Below the pieces are notes generated by a model. That model searched no databases. It saw only the letters and a program-made list of their open reading frames with translations, and was not told the DNA's origin. Below, one piece after another: positions 7,218 to 13,936 of a stretch of 15,948 bases of DNA (the first letter of the stretch is position 1; each line of letters starts with the position of its first letter). The DNA comes from Chloroflexia bacterium (GTDB taxonomy: Bacteria; Chloroflexota; Chloroflexia; Thermomicrobiales; UBA6265). The stretch lies in assembly GCA_013698285.1 (NCBI GenBank), contig JACCVE010000266.1, positions 1 through 15,948 on the forward strand. The letters run 5' to 3'. Both the position numbers and the translations under genes were made by a program.

Positions 7218-7939
7218 GCAGGCGTCGCCAGATCGAGCGGGGCGTGTCTGAGATCGAGCCGGTGGTCCGGCGAGGTCCAGCCGAAGCGCTCGGCGGCCCG
7301 GATCGCCTGGCCCCGGTCATGGACATCCAACTTCCGCAGGATGGCGGTGATGTGGTTCTTGACGGTGCGCTCGGTAATGAACAGGGCGTCGCCGATGCGG
7401 CGATTCGACCAGCCGATGGCGAGGCAGTCCAGGACCTCGATCTCGCGGGGGCTGAGGGGATCGAGCCCGTCGTCGTCCGAACCGTCGCCGGCGACCAGGC
7501 TCTGGAACTCGGAGAGGATCGACAAGGAAATCTCGGGCCGGGCCATCAACTGGTGGAAGAGGAGGTGCTCCCCGGCAGTGACGCGGAGCAGCGTTTCGAC
7601 CAGGCCCGCCCCGTCGATGTCCTTGGTCAGGTAAGCGGTGGCGCCTCGCCGGAGGGCTTCCAACAACCGCACGTCGTCGGCGGCCATGCTGAGGATGACG
7701 ATGGCGATGCCGGGATAGCGGTGCCTCAGGACGCGGGCGATGCAGAGGCCGGTGATGCCGGGCAGGCAGACATCGAGGACCACGATGCGGGGCCGGAAGC
7801 GCTCGGCGAGCTGGAGGGCCTCGTAGGCGGTGGCGGCCTCGCCGACGACGCGGAACCGGCCACTGCGGGCGAGGGTGCGGGCCACGGCGTCGCGGTAGGG
7901 GATATTGTCTTCGACGAGCAGCACCGATCTCGCGAGCAT
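7214..7939 (-). CDS. NarL/FixJ-family two-component response regulator
   Basis: The 241-aa product has a CheY-like receiver (about 4-122). Acidic residues are E10/D11, the phospho-acceptor is D56 in IVVLDVCLPG, the switch Ser is S84 (VILSMA) and the conserved Lys is K106 (YLTKD). After a short acidic linker (151-160, GDGSDDDGLD) comes a LuxR-type helix-turn-helix (162-221). Its motifs are LSPREIEVLDCLAIGWSNRRIGDAL and ITERTVKNHITAILRKLDV. It should bind DNA as a dimer when phosphorylated. ATG 7939 is chosen because the receiver begins at once (MLARSVLLVEDN) and GAGAGG lies upstream; the frame is open further back without family similarity. No histidine kinase is visible nearby, so the partner and targets are unknown. 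It is convergent with mrpG and overlaps it by 4 nt. Confidence 0.93.
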   Translation of the reverse strand: MLARSVLLVEDNIPYRDAVARTLARSGRFRVVGEAATAYEALQLAERFRPRIVVLDVCLPGITGLCIARVLRHRYPGIAIVILSMAADDVRLLEALRRGATAYLTKDIDGAGLVETLLRVTAGEHLLFHQLMARPEISLSILSEFQSLVAGDGSDDDGLDPLSPREIEVLDCLAIGWSNRRIGDALFITERTVKNHITAILRKLDVHDRGQAIRAAERFGWTSPDHRLDLRHAPLDLATPA

Positions 7940-7998
7940 GTCGCCCCAACCTCTCCGTGACCGCGAGACAACGCCGCGGCGATGGGTCAAGGCTAGGC

Positions 7999-8017
7999 GG
8001 TGGACCGGAGGTCCACC
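7999..8017. repeat. Perfect palindrome upstream of the response regulator gene
   Basis: GGTGGACC (7999-8006), a GGA spacer and GGTCCACC (8010-8017) form an 8-bp perfect inverted repeat. It lies 60-78 bp upstream of the regulator ATG, a position suited to an operator or a 5' leader hairpin. No U tract follows on either strand. Confidence 0.5.
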
Positions 8018-8099
8018 ATGCGCCATTGGGCAGGGTTCGGCCCCGGCACGTTTCCTATCGGCGAGGGAAGGAAGTCCACCCCCGAACGGGTAGTGCCCC

Positions 8100-8160
8100 G
8101 GCCGAAGAGGCCCCGAGAGGGGCGACGGCTAGGCCGAAGATGCCCCGGGAGGGGCGACGG
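8100..8160. repeat. Two-copy tandem repeat (32-bp period) with paired hairpins, next to tRNA-Cys
   Basis: Copy 1 is 8100-8131. Copy 2 is 8132-8160, identical over 29 positions except for two substitutions (positions 10 and 17 of the unit). Each copy carries a 5-bp hairpin: GCCCC-GAGA-GGGGC at 8110-8123 and GCCCC-GGGA-GGGGC at 8142-8155. Read on the + strand both loops are of GNRA type. Copy 1 also has GGCC-gaaga-GGCC (8100-8112). The block starts 26 bp beyond the 3' end of the - strand tRNA, so it may act as a terminator or processing site for the tRNA transcript. Confidence 0.6.
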
Positions 8161-8185
8161 GGTCGTGGGCGGGGGATATCGGGGG

Positions 8186-8256
8186 AGGCGCCAGGCGGAT
8201 TCGAACCGCCGATCAGGGTTTTGCAGACCCGTGCCTTACCGCTTGGCTATGGCGCC
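8186..8256 (-). tRNA. tRNA-Cys (GCA anticodon)
   Basis: Read on the - strand, GGCGCCA (5' end at 8256) pairs with TGGCGCC (8187-8193) as a 7-bp acceptor stem, followed by discriminator T (8186), as expected for tRNA-Cys. The D arm contains AGCCAAGCGGTAAGGC. The anticodon stem-loop is GGGTCTGCAAAACCC with anticodon GCA. The T arm is GGCGGTTCGAATCCGCC with the invariant TTCGAAT. The length is 71 nt with a short variable loop. CCA is not encoded; CCCC follows the discriminator, so a CCA-adding enzyme is needed. Confidence 0.95.
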
Positions 8257-8324
8257 GGGAGACGCACTGAGACCCGGGGAACGCGGCCAGAGGCGGCGAC
8301 CGGCATCGGTGCGAGCGGTGGGCG

Positions 8325-8355
8325 CCAGTGTACCACGGGCCTCCGGCGACACTGG
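8325..8355 (-). promoter_or_regulatory. Candidate tRNA-Cys promoter region with inverted repeat
   Basis: On the - strand TGGTACACT (8335-8327) is an extended -10-like element (TGn plus TACACT) about 70 nt upstream of the tRNA 5' end. CCAGTGT (8325-8331) and ACACTGG (8349-8355) form a 7-bp inverted repeat across it, with a 17-nt spacer. A TTGACC at 8359-8354 would be 21 nt from the -10, too far for a classical -35. The promoter call is therefore tentative. Confidence 0.3.
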
Positions 8356-8466
8356 TCAAGGCACGGGCCCATGACGCCGGGGCCATCGCCTGCGAGGTGG
8401 ACCCCACGCCCGGTTCCCGTTCTCCATCCCGCGTGCCGGGGTGGCCGTTCGTCGCGCGAGGCATAC

Positions 8467-8481
8467 GTCCGTCACCGACGG
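8467..8481 (-). terminator. Weak hairpin downstream of the MFS exporter gene
   Basis: TCCGTC-ACC-GACGGA is a 6-bp stem with a 3-nt loop, 32 bp beyond the exporter stop (8513). There is no U tract, so this could be a Rho-dependent or protein-assisted end, or chance. It is the only compact stem in the 8257-8512 gap apart from the inverted repeat near 8325-8355. Confidence 0.2.
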
Positions 8482-8512
8482 AGTGGTCGGACCAGCCGTC
8501 AACCACCGGGAA

Positions 8513-9760
8513 TCACGCGTCGGGTGACGAACCATCGACGGCCAGAGATGGCGTGTCCCGGAGGAGGGCGATCGCGACGAGCCCGGCCATGACAAACGAG
8601 ACGCCGGCGGCATCGAGCAACGGGACGATGCCGACGCGGTCGCCGACCACTCCGGCGATGCTGGCCCCGAGGAGGAACGCGATCGTGTTGACCGTCCCGA
8701 ACGCGCCGAACACCCGTCCGCGATACGCATCGGCGGTGTGGGCCTGGAGCAGCGCCCGCTGGGCGGTCAGCCAGGCGACGATCGCCGGGCCAAACAGGAT
8801 GATGACGCCGGCGATCACGGGGACCGTGGGGACGTTGGCCAGGAGGACGATGCCAGGTCCGATGGTCAACAGACTGACCCCGAGGAGGAGGCCGGGCCGC
8901 AGGAGGTGGCCGACGCGCGCGACGCCCACCCCGCCGAGCACCCCGGCAATGCCGCGGACCGTCAGGAGGACGCCGATCAGTGCCGCGTCCCCACCGGCGA
9001 CGCGGAGGACAAATGGGACGAGGAGTGCGCTCAGGATGCTGTCGGCGAAGGTCGCGAGCCCGGCGACGGTGAAGACGCCCCGGATGACCGGATGTGCCCG
9101 GATGACTCGGAGTCCGGCCGCCCATTCCCGCCGGACGGAGGTCGCCTCGACCGCGATGTCCTCGCCCGCCGCATGCTCGGCCAACGGGGTGAGGCGAGGC
9201 CGGGCGATGCGGGCGATCAGGCCCGCCGCGACCAAGAATGACGCGCTGTCGAGGAGGATCGTGCCCGAGAAGCCGGCCCAGGCCAACACGACGCCCCCGA
9301 TCGACGGGCCGACGATCCTGGCGAGGTTGTCGTTGAGGGCATTGAGCGTGTTGGCCGTCACCAGGCGCTCCGGCGGCACCAGCGTGGGGAGGAGCGCGTT
9401 CTCGGCCGGTTGGAAGAACTGGCCCAACGTCGCCGCGGTGAACAGGACGACATAGACCAGCCACAGCCAATCGTTCAGGTGGGCGACCAGGAACCCGGGG
9501 ATCACCACGGCCTGGCACAGGCTGACGACGACCATCGTCCGCCGCCGGTCCCAGCGGTCGACGAAGACCCCGGCGACCGAGCCGAGGAACACGCCGGGCA
9601 GCGCGGAGACGATCAGGACGAGCGCCGTGGCCAGGACCGACGCCGTCTGCTCGAAGACATAGACGGGCAACGCGGTGAGGAGGATCCAGTCCCCGGTCAA
9701 CGAGACGAGACCGGCGAACCAGAGCAGCGTGAAATCCCGATCGCGAAACGTGGCGATCAA
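8513..9760 (-). CDS. MFS exporter, DHA3/MFS_3-like (drug or siderophore efflux type)
   Basis: The 415-aa product is a 12-TM major facilitator protein. The N-terminus FRDRDFTLLWFAGLVSLTGDWI is characteristic of the MFS_3/enterobactin-exporter-like group. Motif A is present between TM2 and TM3 (GSVAGVFVDRWDRRRT, 60-75). A signature-like TM5 region reads NALNDNLARIVGPSIGGVVLAW. The central cytoplasmic loop is ~180-215. The repeat of motif A in the second half is degenerate. The substrate is unknown; proton-driven export of a small molecule is the family norm. The start is TTG 9758-9760, because GGGAGGAG (9775-9768) sits 7 nt upstream and residue 2 onward matches the family. An ATG 2 nt after the SD is out of frame and stops after two codons. 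The gene is divergent from the kinase gene. Confidence 0.88.
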   Translation of the reverse strand: MIATFRDRDFTLLWFAGLVSLTGDWILLTALPVYVFEQTASVLATALVLIVSALPGVFLGSVAGVFVDRWDRRRTMVVVSLCQAVVIPGFLVAHLNDWLWLVYVVLFTAATLGQFFQPAENALLPTLVPPERLVTANTLNALNDNLARIVGPSIGGVVLAWAGFSGTILLDSASFLVAAGLIARIARPRLTPLAEHAAGEDIAVEATSVRREWAAGLRVIRAHPVIRGVFTVAGLATFADSILSALLVPFVLRVAGGDAALIGVLLTVRGIAGVLGGVGVARVGHLLRPGLLLGVSLLTIGPGIVLLANVPTVPVIAGVIILFGPAIVAWLTAQRALLQAHTADAYRGRVFGAFGTVNTIAFLLGASIAGVVGDRVGIVPLLDAAGVSFVMAGLVAIALLRDTPSLAVDGSSPDA

Positions 9761-9775
9761 CGCATGGCTCCTCCC
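9761..9775 (-). promoter_or_regulatory. SD and two-codon ORF overlapping the TTG start of the exporter
   Basis: On the - strand GGGAGGAG (9775-9768) is followed by CC and then ATG CGT TGA (9765-9757). The stop TGA overlaps the exporter TTG (9760-9758) by two bases. The SD spacing (7 nt) favours TTG; the ATG is only 2 nt from the SD and probably too close to be used well. Confidence 0.55.
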
Positions 9776-9940
9776 AGGGCAGAGCAGTGCCGTGTCATCC
9801 CGCCCGCCGGGCCGCCCACGTCATCGTCACCCGTGCGCCATCTCACCCACGACCCAACGTGGCGGATTTGGGCCGGTGCACCACCGAAAGGCCACCGACC
9901 GGGCAGCGGTTCACTGTCTCCCACCGTCGTATCCAGCCCC

Positions 9941-9953
9941 ATGGAATGTCCAT
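9941..9953. promoter_or_regulatory. Small palindrome upstream of the kinase gene
   Basis: ATGGA-ATG-TCCAT is a 5-bp inverted repeat 11 bp upstream of the TAGACT hexamer (9964-9969), in the divergent exporter/kinase intergenic region. It could be an operator, but it is short enough to occur by chance. Confidence 0.2.
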
Positions 9954-9963
9954 CGCGGCTTGG

Positions 9964-9969
9964 TAGACT
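9964..9969 (+). promoter_or_regulatory. Candidate -10 element for the kinase gene
   Basis: TAGACT, about 60 bp before the chosen GTG start, is the same hexamer as upstream of mrpA. No clear -35 is seen. The shared sequence supports a common promoter type only weakly. Confidence 0.25.
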
Positions 9970-10028
9970 CGGTCTCCATATCCGGTGGTCGTCGCGCCGT
10001 GGGTGAAGACCAGTGGGGGGTGACACAC

Positions 10029-10931
10029 GTGGGTCCACGGGCGCCGGGAGACGTGGCGGACATCCTGAACGTGCTCGGTCTCCCGGGGATGACCAACGCG
10101 GAGCGGATCACCACGGGGTGGGGTGGCACGGCCATCTGGCGCATGGAGCGGGAGGGTCGCACCGAAGCGCTCCGCATCTTTCCGGCGGGGGCGCACGAGG
10201 CTCGGGACCGGGAGGTGGCGGCCATGGCCGCCGCCTTGACCGGCGGCGTCCCAGCGCCCGAGGTCGTGCCGGCCAAATCCCATCCCACCCACCCCGCCAT
10301 CGTGACGACCTGGTGCCCCGGCCGCACGATTGCCGAGAGCCTCGCCACCGCCCCGTGGCGGGCGCGAGCGCTGGGCGCGGCGATGGGTCGTACCCAGGCG
10401 CGGCTGCACCGGGTGGTCGCACCAGAGATCGTCCGCCGCCGCTCCCCGGATTGGGTCGCCTGGGCCGGGTCGGACGAAGACGCCTTGGGGGACCGCGTGC
10501 GGGCGCTCCCCCTCCGCCCGGATGCCCTGTTGCACCTGGATTTCCACCCGGCAAACGTGCTCGTCGAGGATGGGCGGGTGACGGGCGTGGTCGATTGGGA
10601 GAATACCCGGGCGGGCGATCCCCGGGCGGACGTGGCCCGGACCGCCTCGATCCTCTGGCTGGCGCGGCAGTCTCCCGAGCTGCCGCGATGGAGCCGCCCG
10701 GTGCTCCGGTTGCTCGAGACCGGCTGGCGCCAGGGGTATCGGCACGAGGCGCGGGCCGGACACGAAACGGGCCGGGTGACGGATATGCCGCTCTTCGACG
10801 CCTGGGCCTGCGCGGCGATGATCAGCGACCTGACGCCCAAAGTGGGTATGCCGGGCGTCTGGATCCGCCCCGAGGACCTCGACGATCTCCGCCAGCGACT
10901 CGCGCGGTTCAAGCGGCGGGCGGGGTTGTAG
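10029..10931 (+). CDS. Aminoglycoside phosphotransferase (APH)-fold kinase, substrate unknown
   Basis: The ~300-aa product has the APH/choline-kinase fold. Numbered from GTG 10029, an N-lobe contains EALRIFPAG (46-54, R49 near the nucleotide-binding strand) and REVAAMAAAL (61-70) with a likely salt-bridge Glu (E62). GGVPAPEVV (72-80) is the usual strand before the hinge. The catalytic loop is HLDFHPANVLV (169-179) with D171 and N176, and the metal-binding Asp is in GVVDWENTRAG (D189). These motifs are intact, so ATP-dependent phosphorylation of a small molecule is likely. The substrate cannot be named: the family includes antibiotic, sugar and amine kinases. The frame is open further 5'. GTG 9999 and GTG 10020 are alternatives; GTG 10029 is preferred because GGGGGGTGA ends 5 nt before it. 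The gene is divergent from the MFS exporter and convergent with pxpBC. Confidence 0.82.
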   Translation: MGPRAPGDVADILNVLGLPGMTNAERITTGWGGTAIWRMEREGRTEALRIFPAGAHEARDREVAAMAAALTGGVPAPEVVPAKSHPTHPAIVTTWCPGRTIAESLATAPWRARALGAAMGRTQARLHRVVAPEIVRRRSPDWVAWAGSDEDALGDRVRALPLRPDALLHLDFHPANVLVEDGRVTGVVDWENTRAGDPRADVARTASILWLARQSPELPRWSRPVLRLLETGWRQGYRHEARAGHETGRVTDMPLFDAWACAAMISDLTPKVGMPGVWIRPEDLDDLRQRLARFKRRAGL

Positions 10932-11044
10932 GGCTGCCCCCCAACCCTGGCGCGGGGCGGTCCGTGGGGGTCGAGAGGGGGTCGACGGGCGGCGACGGTC
11001 CGATGCCCCGGGGCCCGGCGATGGGCACCACGGCCGGGGAACGA

Positions 11045-13936
11045 TCAATCTCGCCCGGCACGGTCTCCGGATGACGAGTCGATCTCGACCAACGGCGCGC
11101 CATATTCGACGAATTGCCCGTCCTCGACGAGGAACGCGGCCACCGTGCCCGCCACGTCGGCGGTGACCTCGTTGAAGGTCTTCATGACCTCGATCAGGCC
11201 GATGGTCTGGCCGACGGCGACCGGTTGGCCGACCGCGACGAATGGTTCGTCGGCGGGGGACGGGCGGCGGTAGAACAGGCCGAGCAAGGGGGCCCGGACG
11301 ACGGCCGGGCCGGGCGGGGTGGCGACGGGGTGGTCGTCACCTGGGGCGGGATCACCGGTCCTCCCGACATGGGCCGGTAATCCCGTGCCGGGGGATCGGC
11401 CGGGCGCGGCGGATGGGGCGGCCTCATGAGAGTCGCCGTCATCGCGTCGCAGCTCGACCTCCAGGTCCCCGATCCGGAGGCGCAGGGAACGGACGCCGGC
11501 CTCACGCGCGGCCCGGATGACCCGGACGACGCCGTCGGGGTCCCAGGCACGCATCGGCGCGGGGGCCACCGGGGCGGGAGGGCCGCCGATGTCCTGGCCG
11601 TCCGGCCCAGCGGGGCTGGGGGATCGATCCTGGTCCGGTGCGTGGGGTGGTCTGGGCTGGGCCATCCTGTCTCCATCGCGTTCGCCCGGGCCGACTGCCG
11701 GGGCATCTACCACGGCATTGCCCGGCGCGTCCCGGCCAGGGAGCCGGCCGATACCCTGAACGGGGCGGGGGTCGTCCCGGATCGGGTCCTGCCACCTGGC
11801 GTGGGCGGCCAGGGCGCGGCGGCGGGCCTCGTGGCGATCGACGGCCTCGAAGCTGACCGGGTCGCCGGGGCGGACCTGGGCCAGGCGGTCGAGGTCAGCG
11901 GTGACGACGGTGGCGACCTTGGGGTAGCCGCCGACGGTCTGGCGGGCCCGGAGCAGGGCGATCGGCTGGCCATCGCCGGGGACCTGGATGGTGCCCGGGG
12001 CGATGCCCTCCGACAGCATATCGGCGCCCGCGGCCAATGTCACCGCCGGACCGGTCAGGCGGACGCCCATCCGGTCGGAGCGGGTCGAGGCGGTGAAGGT
12101 GCCGCCCAGCAGCGCCGCGACGCCCTCGCCGGTGAAGCGGTGGCGCTGTGGCCCGAGGACAACGGCGAGGCGAGCCGGGGCATCGAGCGAAGGGGGAGCC
12201 CCGGTGAGGCGGCGCCTGAGCAGGCGATCGGGTGGCAGGGCCTTGGCCCCGATCGGGAGGGCATCGCCGGTCAGGAGCGCCCGGCCGTCGAGGCCGCCGA
12301 ACCGGCCGGTGAGGTCGGTCGCGCGACTGCTCAACACGGCGGGCAGGTCGAAACCCCCGGCGACGCAGAGGTAAGCCCGGGCGCCGGCCCCGCCGCCGGA
12401 CCGGAAGGCGATCTCCCCACCGGGCGGCACGAGGGCCGGTCGCCAGGGGGGCAGGGACTGCCCATCGACGGTGGCGCCCAGGTCGGCCCCGGCGACGACG
12501 ACCACGGCGCCGGCATCGGCGTCGAGACGGAGACGGGGACCGGCCAGGGTGATCTCCAGGCCGGCGGCGGCGGGATCATTGCCGGCGAGCAGGTTGCCCA
12601 GCCGGAGCGCGGTCCGGTCGACGGCCCCGCCGGCCGAGACGCCGAGGTGTTCCAGGCCTGGCCGGCCAAGGTCCTGGACGGTGGTCAACAGCCCGCCTTC
12701 GAGGACCGCGAAAGAGCCGGCCACGGCACCGGCTGGGATGAGGCGGTCCCCGGTGGCCATGGTCCCGGGAACATGTCCCGCCACCTGACCAGGTCCGGTG
12801 ATGGCACGTGAGTCAGGGTCCGCGGCCGCGCCGGGCGGTCCGGGTCGCACCCGGGTCGTGGGATCGGTAGCGACGACCGCTTCTCCGCCCGCCGGGGCAC
12901 CCGCGCCATGACGCGCGACGCTGTCCGCGGTGGGGGCGACCAACGCGGTGCCTGGGAGGTCTGGGACGTCTGGGACGTCTGGGACGTTTGGGACGTCTGG
13001 GATGCCCCAGAGGACGGTCGCGGCCCGGAGAGGGTCCGGCTGGGCGGCGATGGCGTCGGCGGTCGCCGCCTCGACCGGGTCGAAGCGGAGGCGGTCGCCA
13101 GGGCGCAAGAGGAAGGGGTCGGCCACGGCGGGGTCGAAGAGGGGGACGGGGGTGCGGCCGATGATCCGCCAGCCGCCCGGGGTGGCGAGGGGATACACGC
13201 CGGTCTGGACGCCGCCAATGGCGACGGAGCCGACCGGGGTGGTGGTCCGGGGCGATGTCAGGCGGGGGGTGGCGAGGTCGGGCGGGAGGCCGAGCAAAAA
13301 CGGGAAGCCCGGCGCGAAACCGAGGCAGGCGACGGTATAGGTCTCCCCGGCGTGACGGGTGACCACGGCGGCGGGCGAGAGGCCGACGTGGCGGGCGACA
13401 TCGTCGAGGTCCGGGCCGTCCTCCCCGCCGTAGGCGACGGGCAACGTCACCTCGCGGGCGGGCGTGGATGCCGTCTCGGGCAGCGTCGATGCCAGGCGGA
13501 CGACCGCCGACTCGATCGCCTCCGGGTCGGCCGTGGCCGGGTCGAAGATCACCACGACGGTGACGTAGGCGGGGAGGATATCGAGGACACCGGGGAGATC
13601 GTCCTCCCGGATGGCGCGGGCCAGGGCGACGACCCGGGCGGTGGCGAGTGGGCTGGCCTCCCCGGCCACCTCGACCCGGATCGCCCCGTCGGCGAGGTGG
13701 TCGATCCGGACCGGCGTCCGGTCATGGGCCGAATCGGGCGGCGAATTGGTCCCGGGATCGGGAGGAGCACCGTCCGGCGGAGCCGCCATGAGACTGGACG
13801 GTCGATCGGCCGCCGAACCGGACGGCGGGGCGAGGGCGCCGGGCAACGTGGCCGGGGAATCGGTCGTACCGGCGGGTGGGTCGGACGGCGTGGCCGGCAG
13901 ACCATCCGGCCCGGCGGGGGAATCGGGCGCGGTCAT
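11045..13936 (-). CDS. PxpB-PxpC-biotinyl carrier fusion (5-oxoprolinase subunits B and C plus AccB-like domain)
   Basis: This 963-aa protein joins three normally separate subunits. Residues 1-73 are a Pro/Ala/Asp-rich disordered extension. Residues ~74-290 are PxpB/KipI (AHS1), with GFAPGFPFLLGLP (206-218) and GSVAIGGVQTGVYPLATPGGWRIIGRT (236-262). Residues 291-407 are a linker with six xxP tripeptides (311-328). Residues ~408-715 are PxpC/KipA (AHS2), with LTTVQDLGRPGLEHLGVSAGGAVDR (417-441) and RARQTVGGYPKVATV (663-677). Residues 716-795 form a second linker. Residues ~796-833 are an AccB-like N-terminal segment (VRVIRAAREAGVRSLRLRIGDLEVELRR) and ~879-952 a biotinyl domain with EVMK (K919 modified). 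With PxpA, PxpBC hydrolyses 5-oxoproline to glutamate using ATP. The role of biotin here is unknown. ATG 13936 overlaps the pxpA stop (ATGA) with no strong SD of its own. No biotin carboxylase is adjacent. Confidence 0.9.
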   Translation of the reverse strand: MTAPDSPAGPDGLPATPSDPPAGTTDSPATLPGALAPPSGSAADRPSSLMAAPPDGAPPDPGTNSPPDSAHDRTPVRIDHLADGAIRVEVAGEASPLATARVVALARAIREDDLPGVLDILPAYVTVVVIFDPATADPEAIESAVVRLASTLPETASTPAREVTLPVAYGGEDGPDLDDVARHVGLSPAAVVTRHAGETYTVACLGFAPGFPFLLGLPPDLATPRLTSPRTTTPVGSVAIGGVQTGVYPLATPGGWRIIGRTPVPLFDPAVADPFLLRPGDRLRFDPVEAATADAIAAQPDPLRAATVLWGIPDVPNVPDVPDVPDLPGTALVAPTADSVARHGAGAPAGGEAVVATDPTTRVRPGPPGAAADPDSRAITGPGQVAGHVPGTMATGDRLIPAGAVAGSFAVLEGGLLTTVQDLGRPGLEHLGVSAGGAVDRTALRLGNLLAGNDPAAAGLEITLAGPRLRLDADAGAVVVVAGADLGATVDGQSLPPWRPALVPPGGEIAFRSGGGAGARAYLCVAGGFDLPAVLSSRATDLTGRFGGLDGRALLTGDALPIGAKALPPDRLLRRRLTGAPPSLDAPARLAVVLGPQRHRFTGEGVAALLGGTFTASTRSDRMGVRLTGPAVTLAAGADMLSEGIAPGTIQVPGDGQPIALLRARQTVGGYPKVATVVTADLDRLAQVRPGDPVSFEAVDRHEARRRALAAHARWQDPIRDDPRPVQGIGRLPGRDAPGNAVVDAPAVGPGERDGDRMAQPRPPHAPDQDRSPSPAGPDGQDIGGPPAPVAPAPMRAWDPDGVVRVIRAAREAGVRSLRLRIGDLEVELRRDDGDSHEAAPSAAPGRSPGTGLPAHVGRTGDPAPGDDHPVATPPGPAVVRAPLLGLFYRRPSPADEPFVAVGQPVAVGQTIGLIEVMKTFNEVTADVAGTVAAFLVEDGQFVEYGAPLVEIDSSSGDRAGRD
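12953..13006 (-). repeat. 9-bp minisatellite inside the fusion gene linker
   Basis: There are six tandem 9-bp units (+ strand TGGGACGTC and one- to two-base variants). On the coding strand they encode GIP-DVP-NVP-DVP-DVP-DLP (residues 311-328) between the PxpB and PxpC domains. Because the unit is a multiple of three, copy-number change would alter linker length without shifting the frame. Confidence 0.85.

Noticed and set aside
8354..8359. TTGACC as the -35 of the tRNA-Cys promoter
   Set aside because: The spacing to TACACT is 21 bp, too long for a normal -35/-10 pair.
8328..9455. + strand open frame (375 codons) over the exporter
   Set aside because: Ser/Thr/Arg/Pro-rich product with no family features, antisense to a clear MFS protein.
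10932..11044. Bidirectional intrinsic terminator between the kinase and fusion genes
   Set aside because: GC-rich runs can pair (GCCCC/GGGGC), but the stem is poor, the loop is long and there is no U tract on either strand.
9843..11048. - strand open frames (333-401 codons) over the kinase gene
   Set aside because: Antisense to intact kinase motifs; composition is atypical and no SD is seen.
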